NCBI RefSeq assembly: GCF_000143625.1
Contig: NZ_GL379589.1
Coordinates: 388,841-452,840, forward strand
Origin: Candidatus Regiella insecticola LSR1
Lineage (GTDB): Bacteria > Pseudomonadota > Gammaproteobacteria > Enterobacterales > Enterobacteriaceae
Length of the DNA: 64,000 nt
Direction: 5' to 3'
Position 1 is the first letter of the stretch, and the number at the start of each line of letters is the position of its first letter. A program made the position numbers and the translations under genes. Below are positions 33,104 to 47,467 of the stretch, in pieces. The notes beneath the pieces were generated by a model. It was not told the origin of the DNA, searched no databases, and worked only from the letters and a program-made list of their open reading frames with translations.

Positions 33104-33886
33104 GTGCCGAAACGAACACATGCAATGAGATATGTGGCTGGTAAACCAGTTGAACAGATCTTTTCAAGCTCTGCCTATTTTCCTCGGCAGGGTTTGCCTT
33201 TGTGTAAACCGTTACAAGCATCAAAATTTTTACGGGTTGTGGTGTGGAATATTTTTAAGCAACAGCGGGTCAGTTGGTTGGCTGTACTAAAGAAATTTGG
33301 TAAAGATTCTCAATTGATGTTGTTGCAAGAAGCGCGAACGACGCCTGAAATGGTGCGCTTTGCTACCTCTCACTATTTGACAACAGATCAAGTGCCTGCT
33401 TTTACTTTGCCTCATCATCCTTCTGGCGTAATGACGTTAGCTGCTGCTCATCCTATTTATTGTTGCCCGCTGCGTGAACGAGAGCCATTGTTACGTTTGT
33501 CCAAATCAGCTTTAGTTACTGTTTATCCCATTCAGGATGGACGATCGCTGATGGTGGTTAATATTCATGCGGTAAATTTCAGTTTAGGGGTAAATGTTTA
33601 TAGTAGGCAATTTAGCTCGATCGGCGCAAAAATCGCGTTGCATCGTGGGCCACTAATACTCGCAGGAGATTTTAATGCTTGGAATCGTCAGCGAGTGAAT
33701 GCCTTACGTTTGTTTACTCGAAGTATGGAATTACAGGAGGTAGAATTTTTTATTGATAATCGTAGTCGAGTATTTGGGTTTCCACTGGACTTTATTTTTT
33801 TCCGCGATTTATATGTGGCTGAAGCATCTGTATTGGTAACACGCGCTTCGGATCATAATCCTCTACGTGTTGATTTTTTACTATAA
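33104..33886 (+). CDS. yafD: Endonuclease/exonuclease/phosphatase-family protein YafD
   Basis: 260 residues matching E. coli YafD (UPF0294) almost end to end. Landmarks are [45 protein letters not shown] and [11 protein letters not shown], which are the metal-binding and catalytic elements of the DNase I-like fold. The substrate is unknown. GTG at 33104 gives the family start [18 protein letters not shown] at 33125 is an alternative. Gene order with mltD follows E. coli. Confidence 0.9.
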   Translation: MPKRTHAMRYVAGKPVEQIFSSSAYFPRQGLPLCKPLQASKFLRVVVWNIFKQQRVSWLAVLKKFGKDSQLMLLQEARTTPEMVRFATSHYLTTDQVPAFTLPHHPSGVMTLAAAHPIYCCPLREREPLLRLSKSALVTVYPIQDGRSLMVVNIHAVNFSLGVNVYSRQFSSIGAKIALHRGPLILAGDFNAWNRQRVNALRLFTRSMELQEVEFFIDNRSRVFGFPLDFIFFRDLYVAEASVLVTRASDHNPLRVDFLL

Positions 33887-33949
33887 TTAAATCTTTTGAA
33901 CGATAAATAGACATCTAATTTTTTTTCTTAAATTAAAGGTTGCGGGCGT

Positions 33950-33967
33950 TAATAAAGGGGCTATAAT
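33950..33967 (+). promoter_or_regulatory. rrn P1-type promoter
   Basis: TTGCGG at 33950-33955 and TATAAT at 33962-33967 lie just before GCGACCCC. The -10 and the GC-rich discriminator resemble E. coli rrn P1. The 6-base gap between these boxes is too short for a true -35, so the real -35 must lie further upstream, in the AT-rich DNA at about 33935-33945, which may also act as an UP element. Confidence 0.55.
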
Positions 33968-34007
33968 GCGACCCCACAGAAGAAGGGGAGCTTAGTAAAA
34001 GAAGGCC

Positions 34008-34034
34008 TTGACTCTGTGAGAAGAAAGGGTAGAA
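34008..34034 (+). promoter_or_regulatory. rrn P2-type promoter
   Basis: TTGACT at 34008-34013 and TAGAAT at 34029-34034, spacing 15, followed by GCGCCCTC. The order and the repeated GCGCC-like discriminator match a second rrn promoter. Confidence 0.6.
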
Positions 34035-34065
34035 TGCGCCCTCTCGTTGTAAGGCTAGACGAGAA

Positions 34066-34101
34066 TCTCTTTAACAATTTATCAGACAATCTGTGTGGGC
34101 A
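34066..34101 (+). promoter_or_regulatory. boxA antiterminator and 16S processing stem (5' arm)
   Basis: CTCTTTAACAATTTATCAGA contains a boxA-like site of the rrn leader. TCAGACAATCTGTGTG just after it is the reverse complement of CACACAGATTGTCTGA at 35803-35824, forming the RNase III stem that brackets 16S. A second boxA-like TGCTCTTTAACAAT lies before 23S near 36167. Confidence 0.8.
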
Positions 34102-34239
34102 CTGGCGAGTGCGCTGTTGTGCTGCTCTGTAATATTGAGTGCAGTAAAAGCAGTATAAAAGCTGACAGCGGATTGGAACTTGTTTTTTTTATGGAAACAT
34201 AATAGAAAGCAGGGTCTGTGAAGTTGTTAAAAAAGTAAT

Positions 34240-35782
<1,543 letters not shown>

Positions 35783-35886
35783 CCAAAAGATGGCGGCTAC
35801 GCTGAGTGCTCACACAGATTGTCTGATGAAAGTAGCGAGTGGTTTTTATGGAGAGAGCGGGTTAGGTTTAGCAATCGAACCTTGTT

Positions 35887-35963
<77 letters not shown>

Positions 35964-36054
35964 ACGCGGCATGACAGGGTGATGAAATTGCCTTGAGTTA
36001 AGGTGTTTCTGCCAGTGTTTGTTGCGACGATGGGTCAAGTTAATTTTCCCTTAT

Positions 36055-36130
36055 GGGGCTATAGCTCAGCTGGGAGAGCGCCTGCCTTGCACGCAGGAGG
36101 TCAGCGGTTCGATCCCGCTTAGCTCCACCA
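36055..36130 (+). tRNA. tRNA-Ala (TGC)
   Basis: A 76-base cloverleaf, GGGGCTA start, anticodon TGC in CTTGCACGC, T-loop GGTTCGATCC and encoded CCA. It is the second spacer tRNA. Confidence 0.97.
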
Positions 36131-36235
36131 TAGTGAATGGGTCAAATTTATTGTATTGAACATGCTCTTTAACAATCTGGAACAAGCGAGTAATGAGTAA
36201 CCTGATGGAGTTGAAAGACACTTTCGGGTTGTGAA

Positions 36236-39147
<2,912 letters not shown>

Positions 39148-39216
39148 CACAACACCGAAAGTGTTTTGGTTTACGCGCTTGTTAACAGATTAGCTGTGTA
39201 CGCAGCATACAGAATT

Positions 39217-39336
39217 TGCCTGGCGGCTATAGCGCGGTGGCACCACCTGACCCCATTCCGAACTCAGCAGTGAAACACCGTTGCGCCTATGGTAGTGTGG
39301 GGTCTCCCCATGCGAGAGTCGGTCACCGCCAGGCTA
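39217..39336 (+). rRNA. rrf: 5S ribosomal RNA
   Basis: 120 bases, TGCCTGGCGGCTATAGCGCG to the complementary CGCCAGGCT. The core CACCTGACCCCATTCCGAAC and GGTAGTGTGGGGTCTCCCCA are standard. Confidence 0.97.
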
Positions 39337-39346
39337 CCAATTTAGT

Positions 39347-39422
39347 GCTGATATGGCTCAGTCGGTAGAGCACACTCTTGGTAAGGGTGAGGTCCCCAGT
39401 TCAAATCTGGGTATCAGCACCA
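39347..39422 (+). tRNA. tRNA-Thr (GGT)
   Basis: 76 bases, GCTGATATGGCTCAGTCGGT start, anticodon GGT in CTTGGTAAG, T-arm GTTCAAATC and encoded CCA. It is cotranscribed after 5S, as thrV is in E. coli rrnD. Confidence 0.97.
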
Positions 39423-39553
39423 GACAGATTAAAGCTCCTATGGGCGAATAAAGCTTGGTGAAGAATCTCTAGGTAATGGTGTAGTCCTACGTCAAGTACA
39501 TCAATATCAGAAATGAAACTCCTTAGCATCGGTTGTAGATACCGCTGACTATG

Positions 39554-39587
39554 AAAAAGGATCCTATAAAGTAGGATCCTTTTTTAT
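39554..39587. terminator. Bidirectional terminator, rrn operon / clpB
   Basis: AAGGATCCTA and TAGGATCCTT form a perfect ten-bp stem with a five-base loop, flanked by A5 and T6 runs. It terminates the rrn operon on the plus strand and clpB on the minus strand; it overlaps the clpB stop codon. Confidence 0.92.
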
Positions 39588-42157
39588 TGCTTAATAACGA
39601 TACTCCCATCTTTAGTGTCTATGACAATAGGCATATTCGTTTTTAATTTATTAGCAAGAATTTGTTGAGCCATCGGGTCTTCGATTTCCTTTTGGATAAC
39701 TCGTTTTAATGGTCGTGCACCATACACAGGGTCAAAGCCTCGTTGGCTTAATAATTCTAATACAGCTTCAGTCGCATTAATTTGATAATTTCGCCCTGCC
39801 AGGCGTTGCTGTAATCGCTGCAACTGAATTTTTGCAATGGAGATGAGATGGTGTTGTTCTAATCGATGGAAAACAATGATCTCATCTATACGGTTAATAA
39901 ACTCAGGGCGAAAATGATTACTGACATTTTCCATTACCTTATTTTTGATTTTAGAGAAATCAGTCTCAGTGGAATGCTCTAGAATTAACTCAGAACCCAA
40001 ATTAGACGTCATAATGACTACAGTGTTACGAAAATCGACAGTTCTCCCTTGCCCATCCGTTAAACGTCCCTCATCCAAGACTTGTAATAAAATATTGAAC
40101 ACATCGGGATGTGCTTTCTCCACTTCATCAAATAAGATAACAGAGTAGGGACGACGACGTACTATTTCTGTTAGGTAACCTCCTTCTTCGTAACCAACAT
40201 AACCAGGAGGTGCTCCAATTAAGCGTGATACAGCATGTTTCTCCATAAATTCAGACATATCGATTCGTATCATTGCTTTGTCAGTGTTGAATAAAAAAAC
40301 CGCCAGGGCTTTACATAATTCTGTTTTACCTACTCCCGTAGGACCGAGAAATAAAAAGGATCCAGTCGGGCGATTATCATCAGCAAGCCCAGCACGGCTC
40401 CGTCGGATTGCATTAGACACTGCCTCTATGGCTTCATCTTGCCCAATCACACGATTATGCAGCTCTTGTTCGATGCGTAATAGTTTACTTCGTTCACCTT
40501 CCAACATTTTGGATACGGGGATCCCTGTCCAGCGTGCTACCACTTTAGCAATTTCTTCCTCAGTGACTCGATTAGGCAGCAGTTTCATTGTTTCGTTTTC
40601 GAGTTGATTGGCTGTATCGAGTTCTTTTTCTAGTTCTGGAATTTTGCCGTATTGTAGCTCAGACATTTTTGTTAGATCACCGACACGTCGCGCTTGCTCT
40701 AAGGTAATTTTAGCCTGTTCTAATTCTGTCTTAATCTTTTGGATGCCTTTCAATGCAGCCTTTTCGGCTTTCCATTTTTCTTCTAGGGTCGAATATTCCC
40801 GTTCTTTTTGTTCTAATTCACTATTGAGTTCTTGCAAGCGTTTTTTGCTGGCATCATCCGATTCTTTGTTTAATGCTTGTTGTTCTAATTTTAATTGGAT
40901 AATTCGACGATATAGGCGATCAAGTAGTTCGGGTTTTGAATCGATCTGCATCCGGATGCTAGAGCCTGCTTCATCGATCAGATCGATGGCTTTATCGGGT
41001 AATCGGCGATCTGAAATATAACGGTGTGATAAGGTCACCGCTTCTACAATTGCCGGATCTGTGATTTGGACATGGTGGTGGAGTTCATAGCGCTCTTTTA
41101 AACCGCGTAGAATGGCAATGGCATCTTCTACGTTTGGTTCTGCAACATACACTGTTTGAAAACGACGTTCTAAAGCAGCATCTTTTTCGATATATTGGCG
41201 GTATTCATTCAGAGTAGTTGCCCCAACACAATGTAGTTCACCACGGGCTAAGGCGGGTTTTAGCATGTTACCGGCATCCATTGCGCCGTCACTTTTCCCT
41301 GCACCGACGACCAGTGTATGCAGTTCGTCAATGAATAAAATCACGTTGCCTTTTTGTTTTTCTAATTCATTAAGTAATGCTTTCAGGCGTTCTTCAAACT
41401 CACCACGGAATTTGGCTCCGGCTAGCAATGCGCCGATATCTAATGACAATACACGCTTACCTTTTAAACCTTCCGGCACTTCACCATTGATAATACGTAG
41501 TGCTAGACCCTCAACAATCGCGGTTTTGCCTACACCGGGCTCACCAATGAGCACGGGATTATTTTTAGTGCGGCGTTGTAACATTTGCATGGTACGGCGA
41601 ATTTCTTCATCTCGACCGATAACAGGGTCGAGTTTGCCTTGCGCTGCGCGTTCGGTTAGATCGATAGTGAATTGTTTTAACGCTTGCCGTTGATTTTCTT
41701 CACTGGCGCTTTTTATGGTATTACCACTTCGTAGCTCTTCAATCGCTTTAGTGATTTTATCTGTTGAGGCTCCTGCTGCTTTTAATAAATCCGTTAAGGT
41801 GCTGCTCTCTTCAAGTGCTGCTAATAGAAATAGTTCTGAGGCAATAAATTTATCACCTCTTTTTTGTGCTAATTTTTCACACAAGTTAAGTGTTCTTTCT
41901 AACTTTTTTGATACCTGAACATCAGCGGTACCTTCCACACGTGCAAGTCGTTCTAAGGCTTGATCGATTTTATTCTTTAAATCTTGAGCATCAATGCCGC
42001 TGGAAGTGAGTAAGGGAAAAACGGTTCCTCCCTCTTGACACAGAAAAGTACTCATGAGGTGAAGTGGTTCAATAAATTGATGATCACGACTGAGCGCTAA
42101 AGAATGAGCACCACCTAAGGCTTCCTGAAATTTTTGGGTAAAACGCTCCAAAAGCAT
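39584..42157 (-). CDS. clpB: ATP-dependent disaggregase ClpB
   Basis: A Hsp100 chaperone that resolves protein aggregates with DnaK, 857 residues and full length. Domains in order: Clp N-domain (1-145), NBD1 with GEPGVGKTA and FIDELHT, the coiled-coil M-domain (about 410-525) and NBD2 with [28 protein letters not shown] and [23 protein letters not shown]1 has an extra Val after Walker B ([13 protein letters not shown]. coli DELHTMVGAGK). It has the same neighbour, a rrn operon, as E. coli clpB. GGAG lies six bases before the start. Confidence 0.97.
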   Translation of the reverse strand: MLLERFTQKFQEALGGAHSLALSRDHQFIEPLHLMSTFLCQEGGTVFPLLTSSGIDAQDLKNKIDQALERLARVEGTADVQVSKKLERTLNLCEKLAQKRGDKFIASELFLLAALEESSTLTDLLKAAGASTDKITKAIEELRSGNTIKSASEENQRQALKQFTIDLTERAAQGKLDPVIGRDEEIRRTMQMLQRRTKNNPVLIGEPGVGKTAIVEGLALRIINGEVPEGLKGKRVLSLDIGALLAGAKFRGEFEERLKALLNELEKQKGNVILFIDELHTLVVGAGKSDGAMDAGNMLKPALARGELHCVGATTLNEYRQYIEKDAALERRFQTVYVAEPNVEDAIAILRGLKERYELHHHVQITDPAIVEAVTLSHRYISDRRLPDKAIDLIDEAGSSIRMQIDSKPELLDRLYRRIIQLKLEQQALNKESDDASKKRLQELNSELEQKEREYSTLEEKWKAEKAALKGIQKIKTELEQAKITLEQARRVGDLTKMSELQYGKIPELEKELDTANQLENETMKLLPNRVTEEEIAKVVARWTGIPVSKMLEGERSKLLRIEQELHNRVIGQDEAIEAVSNAIRRSRAGLADDNRPTGSFLFLGPTGVGKTELCKALAVFLFNTDKAMIRIDMSEFMEKHAVSRLIGAPPGYVGYEEGGYLTEIVRRRPYSVILFDEVEKAHPDVFNILLQVLDEGRLTDGQGRTVDFRNTVVIMTSNLGSELILEHSTETDFSKIKNKVMENVSNHFRPEFINRIDEIIVFHRLEQHHLISIAKIQLQRLQQRLAGRNYQINATEAVLELLSQRGFDPVYGARPLKRVIQKEIEDPMAQQILANKLKTNMPIVIDTKDGSIVIKQ

Positions 42158-42199
42158 AATAAACTCCGTATTAATTGAAATTTATAGTGACAGTTTCCA

Positions 42200-42226
42200 G
42201 TTATTGTGAGGTCTCTAACTTTCAAG
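42200..42226 (-). promoter_or_regulatory. Possible sigma-32 promoter of clpB
   Basis: On the minus strand GCCCTTGAAA (CTTGAAA at 42226-42220) matches the heat-shock -35 consensus, about 65 bases before the clpB start. At the expected distance the -10 is only CACAATAA, weak against CCCCAT-T. The call rests mainly on the -35 and on clpB being heat-shock controlled in relatives. Confidence 0.35.
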
Positions 42227-42265
42227 GGCGTGGCTCGTGCGAAGAGCTACACTCGCTTTTAACAC

Positions 42266-42407
42266 TAGATCTCTTCGGAAATCTACTGCGTGACGCGGAT
42301 CCTGCGTTGCCCGGTGCGCGCAATCCTCATGTACTTATGGCAATGAAGGTTGCTGTGCGCCGGACGCCTTGATTCCGCATCACTCGCTACGGTTTCCAAA
42401 GAGGTCT
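42266..42407. mobile_element. MITE-like element with IS5-type ends
   Basis: The termini AGATCTCTTCGGAAATCT and GGTTTCCAAAGAGGTCT match the inverted repeats of the IS5-family element at 52.6 kb (AGACCTCTTCGGAAACT). The roughly 107-bp interior has no transposase sequence. It contains TGCGTTGCCCGGTGCGCGCA and TCACTCGCTACGGTTTC. It fills the clpB-glyA gap. A non-autonomous passenger of that transposase is the simplest reading. Confidence 0.65.
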
Positions 42408-42434
42408 ATTCAGAAATACCGCTGATTGTTGCTC

Positions 42435-43703
42435 TTAAAGTTTTGTAGTATTTGAATAAACAGGAAAACGCTGACAGATTTCCACAACTTGATTTTTAGT
42501 TTTTTGGATCAGGTTTTCATCGTTAATGTTATCCAAAATATCACAAATCCAACCCGCGAGTTGCTCAGACTCTGCTTCTTTAAAACCTCGGCGCGTTATC
42601 GCTGGGGTGCCTATTCTGATGCCAGAAGTAACAAACGGTTTTTTAGGATCGTTAGGAATGCTATTTTTGTTAACGGTGATATTAGCGCGTCCTAAAGCAG
42701 CATCGGCGTCTTTACCTGTTAAATTTTTATTCACTAAATTGAGTAAAAAAAGGTGGTTTTCAGTCCCGCCTGAAACCACTTTATAGCCTCGATCTAAAAA
42801 GACCTTAACCATTGCCTTCGCATTCTTCACTACTTGCTGCTGATAAGTTTCAAATTCAGGCTCCAGCGCTTCTTTAAAGGCTACTGCCTTAGCAGCGATG
42901 ACATGCATCAATGGGCCGCCTTGTGAACCGGGGAAGACGGCTGAATTGAGTTTTTTATAGAAGGCTTCGTCGCCATTTTTAGCCAGGATTAATCCCCCAC
43001 GAGGGCCTGCTAATGTTTTATGGGTGGTGGTGGTTACCACATGCGCGTGAGGCAGGGGATCAGGATAAACCTTTGCGGCCACTAAACCCGCGACATGCGC
43101 CATATCAACAAACAGATAAGCGCCAATACTGTCAGCGATTTCACGCATTCTCGCCCAATCAACTACGCCAGAATAGGCAGAAAAACCGCCGATAATCATC
43201 TTAGGTTTATCCGATTTAGCTAATTCTGCTAATGCGTCGTAATCGATCTTGCCTGCTGCATCAACACCATAAGAGACGATATTATATAATCTGCCAGAAA
43301 AGTTGACCGGTGAACCATGCGTTAAATGCCCCCCGTGATTAAGATCCATGCCGAGTACAGTATCACCCGGTTGCAGTAACGCCATATAAACGGCCGCATT
43401 CGCTTGTGAACCGGAATGAGGTTGCACATTAGCATAGTCAGCGCCGAATAATGCTTTCGCTCTCTTAATGGCAAGTTCTTCAATAACATCGACATGCTCA
43501 CAGCCGCCATAGTAACGTTTGCCTGGATAACCCTCAGCATATTTATTGGTTAATTGCGAGCCTTGAGCCTGCATAACGCGCTGGCTAGTGTAGTTTTCAG
43601 AAGCAATCAGCTCAATATGCTCTTCTTGACGTGTTACTTCACTTTGCATCGCCTTCCATAACTCTAGATCATAATGAGCGATATTGTTTTTATTTTCTGA
43701 CAT
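42435..43703 (-). CDS. glyA: Serine hydroxymethyltransferase
   Basis: PLP enzyme converting serine and tetrahydrofolate to glycine and methylene-THF. It has 422 residues with [38 protein letters not shown] and the PLP-lysine loop [16 protein letters not shown]. The C-terminus ([11 protein letters not shown]) is slightly extended. GGAG precedes ATG 43703. No PurR or MetR site is recognisable in the upstream DNA. Confidence 0.97.
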   Translation of the reverse strand: MSENKNNIAHYDLELWKAMQSEVTRQEEHIELIASENYTSQRVMQAQGSQLTNKYAEGYPGKRYYGGCEHVDVIEELAIKRAKALFGADYANVQPHSGSQANAAVYMALLQPGDTVLGMDLNHGGHLTHGSPVNFSGRLYNIVSYGVDAAGKIDYDALAELAKSDKPKMIIGGFSAYSGVVDWARMREIADSIGAYLFVDMAHVAGLVAAKVYPDPLPHAHVVTTTTHKTLAGPRGGLILAKNGDEAFYKKLNSAVFPGSQGGPLMHVIAAKAVAFKEALEPEFETYQQQVVKNAKAMVKVFLDRGYKVVSGGTENHLFLLNLVNKNLTGKDADAALGRANITVNKNSIPNDPKKPFVTSGIRIGTPAITRRGFKEAESEQLAGWICDILDNINDENLIQKTKNQVVEICQRFPVYSNTTKL

Positions 43704-43750
43704 GTCTATCTCCTGATTTAACTAATTTATTAATGTTTCTTTTCAGACTC

Positions 43751-43876
43751 TATACCCTTTGCCTTTCAAGTTAAGGCTTTGTTGTCTGCGGGTGCTCGCC
43801 GAATCAGGTAGTATGTCTACGCTCATCGTTCGGTCGCCCTGGCCGCCTTGCCGTAACTCGAAATTCATTGGGTATA
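43751..43876. repeat. Palindromic interspersed repeat, copy 11
   Basis: TATACCCTTTGCCTTTCAAG start, a CTACGCTCATCGTTCGGTCG core and a CTCGAAATTCATTGGGTATA end, so it carries both end types. It occupies the region upstream of glyA. The rest of the 43704-44046 gap holds nothing I recognise. Confidence 0.85.
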
Positions 43877-44046
43877 ATTTTATTGAAAGAGTATAACTGA
43901 GGTCGCCAGAAAAACGCACTGCTTAAGCGAGTCTGAAGTCAGTGCCGCCCGATGCTGTAGTGTTTATTCAGTAGAAAAATTCAGTGTGATAGACTGGAAT
44001 TTTTTCTGTTTCGATGGTTTTTTATGACAGATCAACTTGATTTAAA

Positions 44047-46081
44047 TCAGATACCTAACTCATTAATTTTCTTGCTAATTGCCTCGTTATCTGATCCTAC
44101 TAGACTACGGATAAAAAAACCAAATAGTCTTGATATTTTTTCATGTTCGATAATACGTTCAGCCCATTTTTTAACAGTATTTTCCTGTGTTATGGCACAA
44201 TGTTGTTTGAATATTATTACTTCTTCCCTCATATCATCATCAACATGATGAGCTGATGAAGGGAATTTTTCATCTAAATATTTTACATAATTTTCGATCT
44301 GTTTATTTGAGAGAGGACCATTTTTTGGTGTCGTCGGCGGATTATTTACCTCGGTTATGTGTGCAGTACTTAGCTGTAAATTCTTTTTTATATTGATTAT
44401 TTTTTGCGTTGTTGGCAAAGATAATGTAGCTTGGAGATACTGATTACCAGTAGGGAGTAATCCTTGAGAAAAAGAGGGGCGGGGTTCTAGTCGCCGCAAC
44501 TTCCTTGCCGAAGAACTTTGTACATTTTGTTGATGAAGAATCCCATCTGCCTCTTCCTGTGAAGAGGAGAGAGTAAAAGTGCAAGGAGTGCTTCTATGAT
44601 TTATTTCTGAGGCCCCTGTCCCGAACTCTGGAGGTACAAGACGTTTTTTCCCATGAGGAATCACTTGCTCCTTAGATTGAATTTGAACTGGTAATGAAGA
44701 AGCGTCGGAAGAACCGATACCCCGAAGATCTTGATAAAGCTCCGAGCTAGATGTTTTAGGCTCCAGATTGGAGCTAGCTGAGGGGTTATCCACTCCCATC
44801 AATGTTGATAACTGATTACCCATAACGTGCGGTTCAGAGCTAACGTTTTTATCCTTTTGTTTTAAAAACATTGTACGCCATCCATTCAAGGTACTGTACT
44901 GAATTTCAACACTACTCTGTAGTTTGCAAGCAGTAATATTATGACGCACCATGGTATACCCGACGAGATACTTCATTCTACTAGGATATCTATCCTTGTT
45001 ACTGCGTTTAGCAAAATGCTTTTTAGAATATTCGTTAAAATACTTGATAGCATCTTTTAGCTGATCAAGTGTTAATTTTTTAACTTCCTCTTCGAATTTC
45101 GGCGTTACTTTACTTAACATATCCGCTAAAATCGGTATTAATGGGTGGTAGTTATCTTTTAGTTTTGGTGTGATTGGATGCGCCAATGGCTCGAATGTGT
45201 GCCACGGACACTCTTTTTTACATTTAGCGATAAAGTTAGCGCCAATGTTATGTTCCAACCTTAAATAAAGATCACTTACCGCATCCGGTCTCTGTAGGTG
45301 GATGAGAGAGGAGACAATGTATTTAAATATCCTAGTATGCGACTGACTTGGCTCACGCTTCTTTTGTAGATGTGGTAATTTTTTTAATAAATCTGAAGCA
45401 GGTAGTGAATCTACTGATTTTTTTACGTGTTCTGGAAGTTCTATAGTATCCCGTAGATTGAGCTCTAAATATTTATCTAAAGTCTCCCCTGACTCTTTAT
45501 GTTTTTCCGACGAGGAATCAGATTCTCTGGCTGACGTGTTTTGTAGAGAGCTCTGACTACTGCTTCCTGCCGCAGACGCAGAGGGCAAAGCGACTGGAGT
45601 ATTGTTAAGAGCATTACCAGGCTCAAGCAAGTCTTGAAAACAAAATGGGGGGGGGTGTCTGTGGCTCCTCTTGTTGAGAGAAATCATAATATAAGTCACT
45701 TAGATCCAGAGGCTCTTTATCCCCATTATTGAGAAAATCAAGCACATCCTTTCCCAAATCTGGAAGCCGCCGATAATGAGCTGTTGAAGCTACGACAGTA
45801 CAGTGCTGAGAGTAAGTTTGAGTACTGTCAATTTGAATAATTTTTGATGGGATTTCTCTAGACATATTAGAAGGTGCTAAGCTAATGCTGGTAAGGTCAG
45901 AGGGAATATTATCTACGTGCTGAAGTCCTGCTAGGAGCTGGCTACTAGATTGTCCCTCCGAAGAAGGAGGGGGGCATATAGGTATATTATATTGAGATGA
46001 AATTGGTGGTGATGAAGGTGATGAAAGTGGCATTTTACTTTTCTCTTTTATAATTAAATAAGCCATAGTATTTCGTGCCAT
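44047..46081 (-). pseudogene. Unknown Ser/Pro-rich protein split at a C9 tract
   Basis: Two overlapping minus-strand frames (46081-45623 and 45699-44047) read as one gene. The upstream frame reaches QQEEPQTPPP and the downstream frame continues PPPFCFQDLLEP, with the switch inside nine C at 45647-45655 (G on plus). Eight C would give about 677 residues. The N-terminal 230 residues are disordered, rich in Ser, Pro and Gln, and without signal peptide. The middle and C-terminal regions are helical and hold two related blocks: near YFNEYSKKHFAKRSNKD...HNIT...STLNGW and near YVKYLDEKFPSSA...HCAIT...NTVKKW. I do not recognise the family; an effector is possible. Starts at 46081, 46066 or 46033 are all open. 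Confidence 0.6.
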
Positions 46082-46427
46082 TAGATTAAAAATATAATGG
46101 CATTGATTAACGCAATGATAATTAAAGGTATGAAATAACCATCAGACGATAGGAATACATCGTTAACTCATTTTTACGTTAAACGATATCGTCATGACGT
46201 ATTTAAGGGACGTTATACCGAATTACTTCCTAATGTGCTTGCAAGAAACGCTTATTTTACGAACAAAAAAGACGCTATTGGCGGGGAAATTTTTCTTTGT
46301 CACCCATTTTTACGGTGTCAAAAGATGGCCTCTACTGGCCTTTTTTATGAAATTTTATACAGGTGACGCCACTCCACTCACCGGTTAATGGAGTAGAAAA
46401 TAGCGGTAGTTTACCGCTATTGTACTG
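46082..46427. other. Gap with a possible gene remnant and a hairpin
   Basis: A frame on the plus strand from about 46139 to 46361 reads protein-like (RYRHDVFKGRYTELLPNVL, then RNAYFTNKKDAIGGEIF), but has no start codon. It may be debris. A hairpin lies at 46399-46421. No other feature is clear. Confidence 0.3.
46399..46421 (-). terminator. Weak hairpin after the exported-protein pair
   Basis: AATAGCGGTA and TACCGCTATT pair over ten bases. On the minus strand TTTTCT follows. It sits just past the stop of the 46428 gene. Confidence 0.5.
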
Positions 46428-46736
46428 CTACAGAAAAAGCGTCATCTTCCTCAATCGCTGCAATTCCTCTTTCCTTCGGGCAGAAGAAGTAGGAGACCCA
46501 TTTTGATTTTCTGTACGAATTGTTGTTTGCTGTGCTGCCGTATCTTTTTCAGGACATCTTACTACGAGTATTTGGGAGAACTTCAAAGGTTGAGGTACCA
46601 TACGCGCTGTACAACCATTAGGGAGCCAATCAGAAGAAAGCCCCCAATCAGGAGAGGCTAAAACAGGCACCGGTAATAATATAACCGGTAATATTCTGAA
46701 GAAAATTTTTATTGTCTGAATAGTGATTACCACCAT
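46428..46736 (-). CDS. Small exported Cys-containing protein, unknown
   Basis: About 102 residues with a hydrophobic N-terminus (IKIFFRILPVILLPVPVLA) ending in an A-x-A-like signal-peptidase site, then a mature part with two Cys (PNGCTARM and VVRCPEK) and a basic Gln/Arg-rich tail. The two Cys suggest a periplasmic disulfide. ATG at 46736 overlaps the TGGTAA end of the preceding gene, so the two are translationally coupled. Small periplasmic proteins of this type occur in conjugation or pilus loci, but I do not recognise the family. Confidence 0.55.
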   Translation of the reverse strand: MVVITIQTIKIFFRILPVILLPVPVLASPDWGLSSDWLPNGCTARMVPQPLKFSQILVVRCPEKDTAAQQTTIRTENQNGSPTSSARRKEELQRLRKMTLFL

Positions 46737-46981
46737 GGCCACACCTTCCGCATTTTTGCTTTGAATTCCTCTTCGTGTTTTTGCATAGAAGAAGATGGGT
46801 TTTCTCCATGGAAGGAGGTTGCTTGCTGTTCAATAATTTTTTGTTGCTTACACACGGGGATGGGCCCCACAAAAGTCATCTCCCACGTAGTGGCGTTACA
46901 AATAGCAGAAGCCCAAGCCGGTGTGAGTAATGCTAATAATATAACGAATAAACTATTCAAGCAGGTTCTTATTTTTTTCAT
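46727..46981 (-). CDS. Small exported protein, unknown, coupled to 46428 gene
   Basis: 84 residues. The signal peptide is MKKIRTCLNSLFVILLALL followed by TPAWASA, with predicted cleavage after ASA. The mature part is short, with two Cys (AICNATTW and IPVCKQQ) and a basic, Gln-rich C-terminus. GGAGG lies about eight bases before ATG 46981. It forms a two-gene unit with the following gene. Function unknown. Confidence 0.6.
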   Translation of the reverse strand: MKKIRTCLNSLFVILLALLTPAWASAICNATTWEMTFVGPIPVCKQQKIIEQQATSFHGENPSSSMQKHEEEFKAKMRKVWPWW

Positions 46982-47269
46982 CTGCCCACCTCCTGTTTTC
47001 CGGTTAGTTTCGTTTAATCGATACTGATTTTTAATCTGTTATTAGCATAGTCACCAGAAAAGCAATTTTCCCTTTCAATTTTTATTACCTGTTTATTATT
47101 TAACGTTATTGACAGTCTTTTATTTCAAAGACTGCGCATCGCGCGGTCTTTTCACCTTTTAGCGCCTCCCCTTGCCCATCAGTGTTCAATTCTTTTATCC
47201 ACGAGAGGGTAAACGGGGCATGGCGCTATTTTTCATCTTCCCTTTCTCACTTAAGAGACGAGACAGAGC
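46982..47269. other. Intergenic region before the prophage segment
   Basis: 288 bases. It contains an intrinsic terminator (next entry), a GAGACGAGA-like ribosome site for the holin gene, and no further gene. This is the border between the exported-protein pair and the phage lysis genes. Confidence 0.5.
47127..47152 (+). terminator. Intrinsic terminator upstream of the holin gene
   Basis: AAAGACTGCGC and GCGCGGTCTTT form an eleven-base stem with one G-T pair and a three-base loop, followed by TTTTCACC. It separates the lysis genes from what lies upstream. Confidence 0.75.
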
Positions 47270-47467
47270 ATGGACAAACTGACGACAGGCGCAGCCTATG
47301 CGGCATGCGCAGGGAGTATTTTTAATGGTTTGCTGAGCAGCGACAGCTCGGCACAATGGAATGCCATTGGCGTGCTGGCGGGCGTCTTGCTGGCGGTACT
47401 AACCTATCTGACGAATTTGTATTTCAAGATTAAAGAAGACCGGCGTAAGAGCAGGGCAGGAAAATGA
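47270..47467 (+). CDS. Phage holin
   Basis: A 65-residue membrane protein with two hydrophobic segments (around [18 protein letters not shown] and [22 protein letters not shown]) and a charged C-terminus ([13 protein letters not shown]), as expected of a class II (two-helix) holin. It overlaps the endolysin start by four bases (ATGA), the common lysis-cassette arrangement. APSE phages carry the same holin-lysozyme order. Holins trigger membrane permeabilisation at lysis. Confidence 0.8.
   Translation: MDKLTTGAAYAACAGSIFNGLLSSDSSAQWNAIGVLAGVLLAVLTYLTNLYFKIKEDRRKSRAGK

Noticed and set aside
42158..42260. A small gene between clpB and glyA
   Set aside because: The open frame crosses the MITE-like element and has no ribosome site.
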